Part shown: one piece after another, positions 18,873-27,063 of the stretch
Layout of the letters: each line of letters starts with the position of its first letter
How positions within the stretch are numbered: position 1 is the first letter of the stretch
DNA from: Malonomonas rubra DSM 5091
GTDB lineage: Bacteria; Desulfobacterota; Desulfuromonadia; Desulfuromonadales; Geopsychrobacteraceae
DNA: 64,000 nucleotides
Assembly (NCBI RefSeq): GCF_900142125.1
Contig: NZ_FQZT01000004.1
Coordinates: 124,001 to 188,000 of the forward strand
Direction of reading: 5' to 3'
Position numbers and translations under genes: made by a program
The notes under the pieces: model-generated
The model's database searches: none
What the model saw: the letters and a program-made list of their open reading frames with translations, nothing else
Told to the model about the DNA's origin: nothing

Positions 18873-20764
18873 CGTTCGATCGCCTCGCCGAGATGTTTGA
18901 TGGCGCTGTAGGGGAAGATGGGGCCGCATTCGCAGACATAGATGTTGTTGATCTGGCATTTGCCGCATTTGCCCAGGCCGCACTTCATGTGCCGTTCAAG
19001 GTTGAGGTACAGGTTCTCTTCCGCCAGTCCCATGCGGAACAGCAGCGGGTTAACCTGGCGATACATTTCCGGTGGGCCGGAGACCGCGGCGATAGTGCGT
19101 TGCGGATCGATGTCAAGGTCTTTGAACAGGTAGCTGATATCGAGCGACGGGATGCCCCAGCTATTGTCCGGATCTTTGACGGCGATGCGGCAATCGAGCA
19201 ATTCCGAGCGATGCCAGTCGAGCAGGTCCTCCGGGAAAACCAGCGCTTCGATATCGCGGGCGCCACAGAGCAGGGTGATGCGGCCAAAGTTGTGTCGATC
19301 GGCCAGAGCGGCCTGCAGCAGCGAACGGATCGCCAGCAGGCCGCGACCGCCGGCAACCAGCAGCAGGTCTTTTCCGTGCATGCTGGCAAGCGGATAGCCA
19401 CTGCCGAAGGGGCCACGCAGGCCGATACTGTCCCCCTTGCGGCTGCGGTGCAGGGCCTGGGTCAGGGTTCCGGCCTTGCGCACCATCAACTCGATCTCGT
19501 TGCCGCCGTCCGGTGCCGAGGCGATGGAAAAGGGCGCTTCACCGAGGCCGAAGACCGATATCTGCATGAAACTGCCGGGGGTGAAATCGATGCTTTGTGG
19601 CAGGCGCAGCCGGAACAGCCGGTCTTTTTCCGACAGCTGCTCGACATCGATAATCTGCGCCATCTGTGGTTGATATTCACTGCCGGGCCGGGTTTCTGCC
19701 GGTTGCGGTGAGTCGGCGAACATCTGGTTGAGAACGGTAACCGGCTCGATTTCGGAGAGGCACTCGCGGCGGCAGCGGCCACAGCCAACACAGGCTGTGC
19801 GCTGATGCTTTTCCCACAGGTATTTGTATTTACGGAAGAAGCGATGGCGTTGGCGGTCGGCCTGGCTTGAGCGGAAATTATTGCCGTTGGCGACCTGGGC
19901 AAACTGGTCGAACTGGCAGGAATCCCAGGTGCGAATGCGTTGCCCCTCCTGCATGCTGATCTCCAACTTGTCTTGAACATTGAAGCAGTAGCAGGTCGGG
20001 CAAAGCAGGGTGCAGGAACCGCAACCGAGGCAGCGATGTCCCAGTTCCTGCCAGATTTTATCGTCGTAAGCGTCCTCCAGCAGGTTGGGCAGTGATTCGA
20101 ACGGGAACTTGATTTTGTTGTCGCACTGCTTGACCTGCAACGGCAAAGGTGACTCCTCCGGTCCATCGTAGGTCTCGGGAGCATGATCCTGCAAAAGCTT
20201 GCGTCCGCGTTCGCTGCCGGTCTGAATCAGGTAATGGCCGTCCCGCTTGTGCAGAAAAAGGTCGAAGCCTTCGGCGATACGATCGGTCCCGAGGCTGGTG
20301 CAGAAGCAGAACTCGTCCGGCGTGCAGTCGACGCCGATCAGCAGAGTCGCTTCCCGCTTTGCACGATATGAACTGTCGGTTTCTCCTTCGAACAGGCAGT
20401 CATCAAGAATCTTCACAGCGTGCAAGTCGCAGGGATGCATGCCGAAGATGATGCGAGGAGGCGCAGCGGTTTCCGCTTCCAGCAGGATGTTCTCATCCAG
20501 CTTAAAACGGAACAGCTGATCCCAGTGAGGAAAGAGAAATTTTTTCGGCGAGTGCACAGCCGGGGGAAACTCAAGCACCAGGTCGGCCGCGTCCTGAAGG
20601 CTGTCGAGAACCAGTCGGCCGCGCTTTTTCTGGACACCGATGACATCATAGGCAAGCAGCAATGAGCGCACGAAGTGGAGAATTTCAGTGCTCTGGATCG
20701 CACGCCAGAGCGGCCTTTCCGGTTGCTCTTCTGCTTGGAATTTCAGAGAAAAATCGCTCAACAT
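18869..20764 (-). CDS. Fused hydrogenase beta-gamma subunit (4Fe-4S dicluster plus FAD/NAD(P) module)
   Basis: A 631-residue protein joining two parts that are separate in typical group 3b hydrogenases. Residues about 1-355 match the beta (AsrA-like) part with two ferredoxin clusters, CLGCGSCTLLCPTC and CVGCGRCRREC. Residues about 365-631 match the gamma (AsrB-like) part: flavin site APFSIASAPDG, nucleotide-binding GGRGLLAIRSLL, and a C-terminal 2Fe-2S motif CGLGKCGKCQ...C. Together they would carry electrons between NAD(P)H and the small subunit. It is the first of three overlapping genes. The junction near residue 350-370 is open and continuous, with no sign of a frameshift. Confidence 0.88.
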   Translation of the reverse strand: MLSDFSLKFQAEEQPERPLWRAIQSTEILHFVRSLLLAYDVIGVQKKRGRLVLDSLQDAADLVLEFPPAVHSPKKFLFPHWDQLFRFKLDENILLEAETAAPPRIIFGMHPCDLHAVKILDDCLFEGETDSSYRAKREATLLIGVDCTPDEFCFCTSLGTDRIAEGFDLFLHKRDGHYLIQTGSERGRKLLQDHAPETYDGPEESPLPLQVKQCDNKIKFPFESLPNLLEDAYDDKIWQELGHRCLGCGSCTLLCPTCYCFNVQDKLEISMQEGQRIRTWDSCQFDQFAQVANGNNFRSSQADRQRHRFFRKYKYLWEKHQRTACVGCGRCRRECLSEIEPVTVLNQMFADSPQPAETRPGSEYQPQMAQIIDVEQLSEKDRLFRLRLPQSIDFTPGSFMQISVFGLGEAPFSIASAPDGGNEIELMVRKAGTLTQALHRSRKGDSIGLRGPFGSGYPLASMHGKDLLLVAGGRGLLAIRSLLQAALADRHNFGRITLLCGARDIEALVFPEDLLDWHRSELLDCRIAVKDPDNSWGIPSLDISYLFKDLDIDPQRTIAAVSGPPEMYRQVNPLLFRMGLAEENLYLNLERHMKCGLGKCGKCQINNIYVCECGPIFPYSAIKHLGEAIER

Positions 20765-20819
20765 GCTGTGGTCTGCTTGCAGCTGTCCTGATTTTAAAAA
20801 GGTTGTTTAGGTTGCGGAA

Positions 20820-20876
20820 GTGTAAGCGGTTGAATGCTTTTTGGTCAAGTTTAACCATTTTGTATACATTTGACCA
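20820..20876 (-). promoter_or_regulatory. Promoter and inverted-repeat operator of the group-3 hydrogenase operon
   Basis: On the minus strand TTGACC (20848-20843), 17 bases, TTACAC (20825-20820) forms a sigma-70-like promoter about 55 bases before the ATG at 20764. The -35 box is one arm of an inverted repeat TGGTCAA (20842-20848) / TTGACCA (20870-20876), with a GTATAC (20862-20867) between the arms, which suggests a repressor or activator site. Confidence 0.5.
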
Positions 20877-21020
20877 GGCGAATGGCGTGGCTGAAACCGG
20901 ACAAAGGTGTTATCAGCAGCACAGGATGAGCCGGTTTACGTATTGAGTCGTTTTTGGTGTTATGTTAAAAAGCTGTGGCTTGTTAATGAGAAAATAAATG
21001 AAAAGAGCAGGGAGGGCAGG

Positions 21021-21278
21021 ATGAATTTTACCGAGCTGATTTCACAGGCTGGCCGGCAACGCAGAACCGTTCGTTTAACCTTTCGCGGGAAAGTGGACGA
21101 GCAGCAAGTCGAATCGGCTGAATTGGAGCCGTACAACACCCGGGAGTTTGGCGGCAAAGTTTCTTTGTTCTGTCTCGATGTTGAGCGCTGTGTGTGTCTG
21201 AATGTCGACCTGGCTTCGATCATCGATGCCGAAATTACCAATCATAGTTTCAAGCCACGGTTCCCGGTTGCTTTTTAA
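21021..21278 (+). CDS. Small stand-alone WYL-like domain protein
   Basis: An 85-residue protein starting MNFTELISQAGRQRRTVRLTF, ATG preceded by GGGAGG. The body (VRLTFRGKVDEQQV, AELEPYNTREFGGKVSLFCLD, LASIIDAEIT, FKPRF) follows the beta-barrel pattern of WYL ligand-binding domains, normally fused to a helix-turn-helix, including the R-x-V-x-P-Y-type segment. No DNA-binding part is present. It is divergent from the group-3 hydrogenase operon and convergent with the Hyb operon. WYL assignment is by pattern and is tentative; function unknown. Confidence 0.65.
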   Translation: MNFTELISQAGRQRRTVRLTFRGKVDEQQVESAELEPYNTREFGGKVSLFCLDVERCVCLNVDLASIIDAEITNHSFKPRFPVAF

Positions 21279-21299
21279 ACAAGGAGCGGGATGATATCA

Positions 21300-21338
21300 G
21301 CAAAGCGGGCTGTCGGTTATCGGCAGCCCGCTTTTATT
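21300..21338 (+). terminator. Rho-independent terminator after the WYL-like gene
   Basis: AAAGCGGGCTG, short loop, CAGCCCGCTTTT followed by T-rich sequence, about 22 bases after the stop. Confidence 0.88.
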
Positions 21339-21341
21339 TTA

Positions 21342-21438
21342 GCCCCCTCTCCCACGGGGAGAGGGTTGGGGTGAGGGGCGCTCCAGCCGTTTTCCCCTCA
21401 TCCGGCCTTCGGCCACCTTCTCCCAGTGGGAGAAGGGA
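21342..21438. repeat. CTCTCCC/TTCTCCC intergenic repeat, copy 2 (inverted)
   Basis: The same composite palindrome as at 10945-11046 in opposite orientation: CTCTCCCacgGGGAGAG, GGGGTGAGGGG, a spacer, CCCCTCATCC and TTCTCCCagtGGGAGAA. It ends a few bases from the hybB stop between convergent genes. Confidence 0.75.
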
Positions 21439-21445
21439 TAATCTC

Positions 21446-22630
21446 CTAGTGCTCTTCTTCCAGGATCGGCAGATAGTTGACGGCAATTTTGTACATCATC
21501 ACGCCGAGTGCCAAGAAAGCGAAGGTGACTGAAAACTCACCGACAGACGGGAAGTAGTTCCAGTTCGGTCCCATGTCCATGCCGATCAAAAAGACGTTGA
21601 AGCGGTTCAGCACTACGCCGCAGATAACCGACATGGCGCAGAGGAACAGCTTGGTGCCGTTGTAGCGAACATTCGTCGACTTCAAAGCGAAGTAAGGCAC
21701 GATGAACAGCGCCATCTCCAGCAGGAAGGAGTATCCGGCAACGCTGCCGTCGAAGGCCTGGGCGAGAACGCCGCGGTAGGCCAGATCCATGAAGCGCAGC
21801 AGCAGGTAGGTGCCGAGGAACAGCGGGATGTACTTGGCAAAACTACCGAGCAGTTCAGTTTCCGGCTTGCGGCCGAAGAACTTGCTGGCCAAGGTGCCCT
21901 CGAAGATGACCATCGACGGACCGACGCAGACTGCCGAAGTCAAAAACAGCAGCGGCGACATCGGGGTGTACCAGAGGTCGTGCAGCTTGTAGGGCGCGAT
22001 CAGCATCATGGTGCCCAGCGATGACTGGTGGCCGAAGGAGAGCACGACGCCGGCAATAACGAAGAACGCCATGGTCTTCTTGGTGAACCAGTCGGCCTTG
22101 CCGAGGACCCAGTTGCCGAGACCGTTGAACCCGGCCAGCGGCCCGGGCAGGTTGACCTTGCCGGAGTACTGCTCAACCACGTTCGGAATGTTCTCGATAC
22201 CGAGAACGGTCAGGTAGAGCATAACGCACCAGGCGACCTCGAACAGCACCGAGGTGCCGTTCCAGTAGATCAGCGCGTGCCAGATGTTGTAGTACTTACC
22301 GAGGTCAAAAAAGACCGCCAGCCCGACCAGGAAGTAACCGATGAATGCGGTCAGGATCGCCGGGCGCACCAGGGCATGATACTTCTCACGGCCGAAGATC
22401 TCGACAATCGCAGCCGTCGTAAAACCACCGGCTGCCAGCGCAACGCCACAGGCGACGTCGAAAGCAATCCAGAGGCCGAAGGGATAGGCTTTGCTCATGT
22501 TGGTGACGCTGCCGAAGCCCTCGAAGAAACGGAAATAAGCGAACCCGGCGCCGGACAACATGAAGAAGATCAGGACCCAGAAGTTCGGGGTAATAAATTT
22601 TTGATGCAGCGGTGCCGCCTTAATACTCAT
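21446..22630 (-). CDS. hybB: Hydrogenase membrane subunit HybB (NrfD family)
   Basis: A 394-residue polytopic inner-membrane protein with about ten hydrophobic helices (FWVLIFFMLSGAGFAYFRF, FGLWIAFDVACGVALAAGG, and so on). NrfD-type HybB links the periplasmic hydrogenase and HybA to the menaquinone pool without haem. The ATG at 22630 is used because AGGAGG is five bases upstream; the frame overlaps the hybA end by 11 bases. It is the last gene of the Hyb operon. Length and helix pattern are normal. Confidence 0.93.
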   Translation of the reverse strand: MSIKAAPLHQKFITPNFWVLIFFMLSGAGFAYFRFFEGFGSVTNMSKAYPFGLWIAFDVACGVALAAGGFTTAAIVEIFGREKYHALVRPAILTAFIGYFLVGLAVFFDLGKYYNIWHALIYWNGTSVLFEVAWCVMLYLTVLGIENIPNVVEQYSGKVNLPGPLAGFNGLGNWVLGKADWFTKKTMAFFVIAGVVLSFGHQSSLGTMMLIAPYKLHDLWYTPMSPLLFLTSAVCVGPSMVIFEGTLASKFFGRKPETELLGSFAKYIPLFLGTYLLLRFMDLAYRGVLAQAFDGSVAGYSFLLEMALFIVPYFALKSTNVRYNGTKLFLCAMSVICGVVLNRFNVFLIGMDMGPNWNYFPSVGEFSVTFAFLALGVMMYKIAVNYLPILEEEH

Positions 22631-23549
22631 CGTCACCTCCTAAAGTGCCGGCCTCTTTTTTGCGCCGCTGGTTGTAAGCCATGATGCCGCCCAGGATGCT
22701 GTAGACAGCGATTGGCGGAATGAAATACTGGAAAATCCGGTGCTGGATGCTTTCGGTCAGGCCGGATACTGCTTTGTAATCGAAATCCTGCAGACCGAGG
22801 CTGGCGAATGCGACCTTCGGTTTGGTCAGGTAGAGGACGTTGGTGCCGCCGACTTCCTTTTCGCCATAAATGTGATCCAGGTACTGTTCAGGGTTTTGTT
22901 CGATCCGCTTGCGCGCCAGCTTGATCAGGTCGGTGCGCTTGCCGAAGACGATAGCGCCGGCCGGACAGGCACTGGAGCATGCGGTCGGCTGGCCTTTGCT
23001 CAGGCGCGACTCACTGCACAGGGTGCATTTTTTGATCGACGGAATCGCCTTGAACCACTCGAACTGCGGTACGCTGAACGGGCAGGCGACCATGCAGTAA
23101 CGGCAACCCATGCACAGGCCTGCGTCGTACTTGACAGAACCGTCAGCTTCCTTTGTCAGCGCGCCAACGATACAGGCCGATTGGCAGGCCGGGTCGACAC
23201 AGTGCATGCACTGCTGCTTGACGAAGGTGGTCTCGTTGGTTTCTGCATCCTGATGCGCTTTGATCAGGGTGTAGGTGTGTTCCGACAGCTCACGCGGCGA
23301 ATCGTAGATTGCTTGACCGAACTGCTTGTCGTCGCCGAGGGTTGTTTCCGCCGGCAATTTGTTTTCAGTTTTACAGGCGACCTGGCAGGCCTTGCAGCCG
23401 ATGCAGCGCGTTGAGTCGTTGAGCATGCCGTACCAGTTCGGATCCGGCTCCCGCTCATCGCGCGCCAGAGCCGGTGCGGCGGGACTGCAGGCTGCAGCTC
23501 CACCGGCGGCAGCGCCGATTTTTAGAAATTTTCTTCGATCGAGTTCCAT
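22620..23549 (-). CDS. hybA: Hydrogenase ferredoxin subunit HybA (Tat-exported)
   Basis: A 309-residue periplasmic iron-sulfur protein that carries electrons between the hydrogenase dimer and HybB. An N-terminal Tat signal has DRRKFLK followed by a Gly/Ala-rich stretch. Four cluster-binding cysteine groups follow: CIGCKACQVAC, CMHCVDPACQSAC, CMGCRYCMVAC and CTLC...CSSACPAGA. A C-terminal hydrophobic helix near residues 275-295 (FIPPIAVYSILGGIMAY) can anchor it in the membrane. It sits between the small-subunit gene and hybB, as in hyb operons. Confidence 0.94.
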   Translation of the reverse strand: MELDRRKFLKIGAAAGGAAACSPAAPALARDEREPDPNWYGMLNDSTRCIGCKACQVACKTENKLPAETTLGDDKQFGQAIYDSPRELSEHTYTLIKAHQDAETNETTFVKQQCMHCVDPACQSACIVGALTKEADGSVKYDAGLCMGCRYCMVACPFSVPQFEWFKAIPSIKKCTLCSESRLSKGQPTACSSACPAGAIVFGKRTDLIKLARKRIEQNPEQYLDHIYGEKEVGGTNVLYLTKPKVAFASLGLQDFDYKAVSGLTESIQHRIFQYFIPPIAVYSILGGIMAYNQRRKKEAGTLGGDDEY

Positions 23550-23570
23550 TTAAATCATCCTCCCGGAAAA

Positions 23571-24656
23571 TTATTCCTTATCAGAATCGCTCTTTTTCCC
23601 CAACACCTTGGCGCCGACGGCACCAGCTGCCAGGCCGGCCAGTGCGGCGTAGCCCGGAGTGACGTCAACCGAGGTCTTGTTGTCGGTCATGATCGGGGGA
23701 TAGAGTCCCGGAGGAGTAACACCGGCGATCGGCACGGTGTCCCACATGCTGCCCTCGTAGGGGTATTCCGGTTCGGTGCAGCCCTGACAAGGGTGGCGGT
23801 TGTCGATACACCAGTTGGTGCCGGAGTTGAACTTGCGCTCAGCACAGTCGGAGTGGGTCACAGGACCTTTGCAGCCGAGCTTGTAGAGGCAGCCTTCGTC
23901 GCCCATCTTTTCGGCAAAAACGCCTTTGTCGAACTGGCCGCGCAGCGGACAGTTGTCGTGGATCAGCTTACGGTAGAACATTTCCGGACGGCCGTACTGG
24001 TCGACCTTGATCGCTTCCGGACCATGCAGCAGAACAGCTGCCAAGGTGCCGACGAACCAGTCGGGATGCATGGCGCAACCGGGCAGGCTGATGGTCGGGG
24101 TCGTGATCCCTTCCTGGGCGAAGAATTCTTTCACGCCAATCGAACCGCTCGGGTTCATGTTGGCTTTATTGACACCACCGAAAGCCGCGCAGGAACCGGC
24201 GGCGATGACCGCTTTCGCCTTCTTGCCCATGCGGCGGATATGCTCGACACCGGGAATGCCGTGGCCGTGGTCTTCACCCACCTCGCACATGACACCGCTG
24301 TCGGCGGTCATGACCGAACCTTCAACCACAAGTACGAACGGTTTCTCTTCGGTGTCGTACATCGCCTGCATCGCCATGTCGCCGGAGGCAGCCATGACGG
24401 TTGGGTGGAAGTTGAGCGAGATATGATGTCCGGGCAGAACTTGGTCGAGCAGGACATCCTGGATGCGCGGGCTCAAGGAATTAAGCAGCGAAACCGAGCA
24501 ACCGGAACAGCAACCGGAGGCCAGCCAGACCACCGGAGTCTCCTGGACAGCGGATGCAAAAGCGCTGCGCATGGTCGGGTTGTCGAACAGGCTGACACCG
24601 AGTGCGGCGGTGCCCGCTGCGGACGTTTTCAAAAAGGAACGTCGGGTTAAAGCCAT
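23571..24656 (-). CDS. hybO: Periplasmic [NiFe] hydrogenase small subunit HybO
   Basis: A 361-residue iron-sulfur subunit of a group 1 membrane-bound uptake hydrogenase. It opens with a Tat signal (MALTRRSFLKTSAAGTAALG). Proximal cluster ligands start at SGCCSGCSVSLL; further ligands are in GSCAAFGGVN, PGCAMHPDW and the medial/distal region (CPLRGQFD, CLYKLGCKGP, CIDNRHPCQGC). A C-terminal hydrophobic stretch (YAALAGLAAGAVGAKVL) is a likely membrane anchor. The second of two close ATGs (24656) is preferred, at proper distance from AGGAG. The partner HybC has no signal and would be co-exported. Confidence 0.95.
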   Translation of the reverse strand: MALTRRSFLKTSAAGTAALGVSLFDNPTMRSAFASAVQETPVVWLASGCCSGCSVSLLNSLSPRIQDVLLDQVLPGHHISLNFHPTVMAASGDMAMQAMYDTEEKPFVLVVEGSVMTADSGVMCEVGEDHGHGIPGVEHIRRMGKKAKAVIAAGSCAAFGGVNKANMNPSGSIGVKEFFAQEGITTPTISLPGCAMHPDWFVGTLAAVLLHGPEAIKVDQYGRPEMFYRKLIHDNCPLRGQFDKGVFAEKMGDEGCLYKLGCKGPVTHSDCAERKFNSGTNWCIDNRHPCQGCTEPEYPYEGSMWDTVPIAGVTPPGLYPPIMTDNKTSVDVTPGYAALAGLAAGAVGAKVLGKKSDSDKE

Positions 24657-24667
24657 TGTCATTTCTC

Positions 24668-25168
24668 CTATAAATTCGATTCAATAAATTGATTGATTTC
24701 TTTCAGCACCAGTTCGCTGGCCCGCTCGATCTGCGCTTTTACCGGTTCGCTTAAGCCGATGCCGAGGCCGGTATCTTGCGGCTGACAGCCGATGATCACC
24801 GTCGATTTCGGTTTGCAGTCGACCAGCTCGCCCAGCTTCAGGGTTTCCAGCAGGCCGACCTGGTGCAGTGAGTTCATCGGCAGGGCCCCATCTTCCACTT
24901 CCTGCGGGCTGAAGCGGTAGAGGGTGCCTGGCTCCTGGCCACCGCGCACGGCGTCGATGACGATCAGTTTTTCGCGCCGATCGAACACTTCCATCAGATC
25001 GATGGCGCTGGTGCCGGCGTCGAAAAGCTCGACATCTTCTGGCAGCTCCATCTCTGCCAGATGGTTAAGCACTGCATCGGCGAAGCCATCATCCATTTTC
25101 AGGATGTTACCGACCGCCATCACCAGCAGCGGCGCGCGCTCTTCTGCGAACAGGGCTGCGGCTTCCAT
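24668..25168 (-). CDS. hybD: Hydrogenase maturation endopeptidase (HybD/HyaD family)
   Basis: A 166-residue nickel-dependent protease that trims the C-terminal tail of the large subunit after NiFe insertion. Family signatures are GNILKMDDGFAD near residue 21 (first metal ligand in the acidic pair), FDAGTSAIDL near 50 and SLHQVGL for the histidine ligand. Its ATG directly abuts the hybC stop (TAAATG), and it precedes hybO by a few bases. The cytoplasmic group-3 large subunit in this window has no tail, so HybC is the only evident local client. Confidence 0.93.
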   Translation of the reverse strand: MEAAALFAEERAPLLVMAVGNILKMDDGFADAVLNHLAEMELPEDVELFDAGTSAIDLMEVFDRREKLIVIDAVRGGQEPGTLYRFSPQEVEDGALPMNSLHQVGLLETLKLGELVDCKPKSTVIIGCQPQDTGLGIGLSEPVKAQIERASELVLKEINQFIESNL

Positions 25169-26728
25169 TTACTGCGCTCCGACGACGAAACGGCCGAGGT
25201 CTTCACCCTTCGGGGTGACGACGTGAACCGCACAGGAGAGGCAAGGGTCGTAGGAGCGGACGATACGAACCAGTTCGAACGGGTTCTTGGCGTCCTTGAC
25301 CTTGGTGCCAATGATCGATTGCTCGATCGGACCCGGCTGGCCTTTGGCGTCCATCGGGCCGGCGTTCCAGGTGGTCGGAACCACGGCCTGGTAGTTTTTG
25401 GTCTTGCCACCTTCGACAACGATCCAGTGTCCCAGGGCACCGCGCGGTGCTTCGTGCAGACCCATGCCGCGGCTGGTGACGTCGAGGTTGAAGTCGGTGA
25501 AGCTTGGCTGACCCGGCTGCAGCTGCAGTGCCCACTCTTTGCACTTCTCGGCAACGATCTTGGTCTCGATAGCGCGGGCGGCGTGCCGGCCGAGAACCGA
25601 GAACAGGGCATCCGGACCGGCGTTGAATTTGCCGAGGACACCGTTGATCATGCCTTGAACCTGTTTGTCGCCGGCAACGTAGCTGGCCAGCATCCGCGCC
25701 AATGGGCCGACTTCCAGTACCTGACCGTCGTAACGTGGCGACTTGATCCAGCTGTATGCGCCAGGCTTCTCGCGATCCGGGATGGTGGTGCCGTCGTAGG
25801 GGTGCTGCGCACCGTGGTCCTGGAACCAGCTGCTCTGAACTTCCTCGGTGATCTTGTTCGGATCGAGGCGGGTCATCTTCAGGTCGGAACTGACAATGCC
25901 CTGTGGGATGTAGCGGTGACGCTTGGTCAGGTCCGGGTCGCTGTCCATATCGAAAACACCGAAGGACATGAACTGCTTGCAGCCGGCGCCGATGCCGAAG
26001 TAGTCGCTGTAGCGGCTGGCGACCAGCAGTACGTCAGGAATGTAACAGCTGTCGATGAAGTCGATCAGTTGCTCCATGCGCCAGATGAAGGCGGCGATCT
26101 TGTCGACGGAAGGTGCGGCGGTAACGCCACCGGCAACGATCGACATGTTGTGCGGCATCTTGCCGCCGAAAACGGCGACAGTCTCGTGTGCCAGACGACG
26201 CATGTTGAGCGCCTTGACGTAGTGGGAAACCGCAGCGATGTTTTCTTCTTTGCTCAGGCGGTAGTCGCCTTCGTAGCGGGGCACGAAAGGACCCAGGTGG
26301 CCACGGGCGATGAAGTCTTTGATCTTGGTCAGCTCAGGATCGCCACCTGTGTAGTCGGCGCAGGCGGCGACATCAACATAGTCGAGGGCGGCCAACTGAT
26401 AGAAGTGCAGGATATGCGACTGGACGAAGTTGGCGCCCTGGATCAGGTTACGCAGGATGCGGCCGTTATCGGTGATGTTACCGTTAACACCGTAAGCTTC
26501 GTCGAGGGCGAAGGAGGCGGCCAGACCGTGGGAGGTCGGACAGACACCGCAGATACGCTGAACGATGCGGGCGGCATCGCGCGGATCGCGGTCAATCAGG
26601 ATGTTCTCCAGACCCCGGTACATCATACCTGAGCTTTTTGCTTCTTTGACGACACCGTTCTCGACGACGGCCTCCACTTTCATGTGGCCTTCGACGCGCG
26701 AGATCGGATCGATGACGATTTTTGCCAT
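25169..26728 (-). CDS. hybC: Periplasmic [NiFe] hydrogenase large subunit HybC
   Basis: A 519-residue catalytic subunit of the uptake hydrogenase. Nickel-iron ligands are C60 and C63 in RICGVC and C496 and C499 in DPCLSC; a 17-residue tail follows H502 (VVTPKGEDLGRFVVGAQ) and would be cut by the HybD-type protease next door. The ATG at 26728 follows AGGAGAG. It is the first gene of the operon, unlike E. coli, where hybO leads and hybC is fourth. A -24/-12 promoter lies about 150 bases upstream. Confidence 0.96.
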   Translation of the reverse strand: MAKIVIDPISRVEGHMKVEAVVENGVVKEAKSSGMMYRGLENILIDRDPRDAARIVQRICGVCPTSHGLAASFALDEAYGVNGNITDNGRILRNLIQGANFVQSHILHFYQLAALDYVDVAACADYTGGDPELTKIKDFIARGHLGPFVPRYEGDYRLSKEENIAAVSHYVKALNMRRLAHETVAVFGGKMPHNMSIVAGGVTAAPSVDKIAAFIWRMEQLIDFIDSCYIPDVLLVASRYSDYFGIGAGCKQFMSFGVFDMDSDPDLTKRHRYIPQGIVSSDLKMTRLDPNKITEEVQSSWFQDHGAQHPYDGTTIPDREKPGAYSWIKSPRYDGQVLEVGPLARMLASYVAGDKQVQGMINGVLGKFNAGPDALFSVLGRHAARAIETKIVAEKCKEWALQLQPGQPSFTDFNLDVTSRGMGLHEAPRGALGHWIVVEGGKTKNYQAVVPTTWNAGPMDAKGQPGPIEQSIIGTKVKDAKNPFELVRIVRSYDPCLSCAVHVVTPKGEDLGRFVVGAQ

Positions 26729-26890
26729 GATGCTCTTCTCTCCTCTAAGTGAGGGCATAGTGCCCTTTGTTAAATTGATGGGTCGGTCAATACTGCACTG
26801 GCCGGCCTATGTGTAATTGAAAGGTGGCATTGCAGCTGTGGCTTCTAGTGTTAATGAAAGACAGGAAGACACATTAGCCGGTAGCATTCG

Positions 26891-26906
26891 GCAAGGACTG
26901 TGCCCA
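26891..26906 (-). promoter_or_regulatory. Sigma-54 promoter of the hyb operon
   Basis: Minus-strand GGGCACAGTCCTTGC has GG (26904-26903) and GC (26892-26891) exactly ten bases apart, and the -12 half is the consensus TTGC. It lies about 165 bases upstream of hybC and downstream of the gene for a sigma-54 activator, which strengthens the call. Confidence 0.75.
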
Positions 26907-26943
26907 AAAAAACGTAAACAGGGCTAAGGCTCTGGAATGAATA

Positions 26944-26998
26944 GGTGTATACGTTTACGGATAAGCGATTGGTTTCGTTGTGGAATTGCGTATACGGA
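26944..26998. promoter_or_regulatory. Paired GTATAC boxes upstream of the hyb promoter
   Basis: GTGTATACGT (GTATAC at 26947-26952) and GCGTATACGG (GTATAC at 26990-26995) are 43 bases apart centre to centre, about four helical turns, and lie about 45-90 bases upstream of the -24 element. Another CCGTATACGG is in the activator's own upstream region at 28469-28478. They are good candidates for the activator's binding sites. Confidence 0.5.
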
Positions 26999-27028
26999 CA
27001 GAATTAAACAGGGTGGGTCATTTTGGCG

Positions 27029-27063
27029 TGCAAGCTGACCGGATTGGTTTTAGTCAGCTTGCA
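27029..27063. repeat. Perfect 11-base inverted repeat at the end of the activator gene
   Basis: TGCAAGCTGAC (27029-27039), a 13-base loop and GTCAGCTTGCA (27053-27063). The right arm includes the activator stop codon. There is no T-run on the minus strand after it, so it is not a standard terminator; it may be a transcript-end stabiliser or an operator. Confidence 0.7.

Noticed and set aside
25061-26632. A 523-codon plus-strand frame opposite hybC
   Set aside because: Antisense shadow of a GC-rich conserved gene; no recognisable domain.
26823-26836. Plus-strand TGGCATTGCA as a second sigma-54 promoter
   Set aside because: TGGCA and TTGC are adjacent without the ten-base GG-GC spacing, and no plus-strand gene follows.
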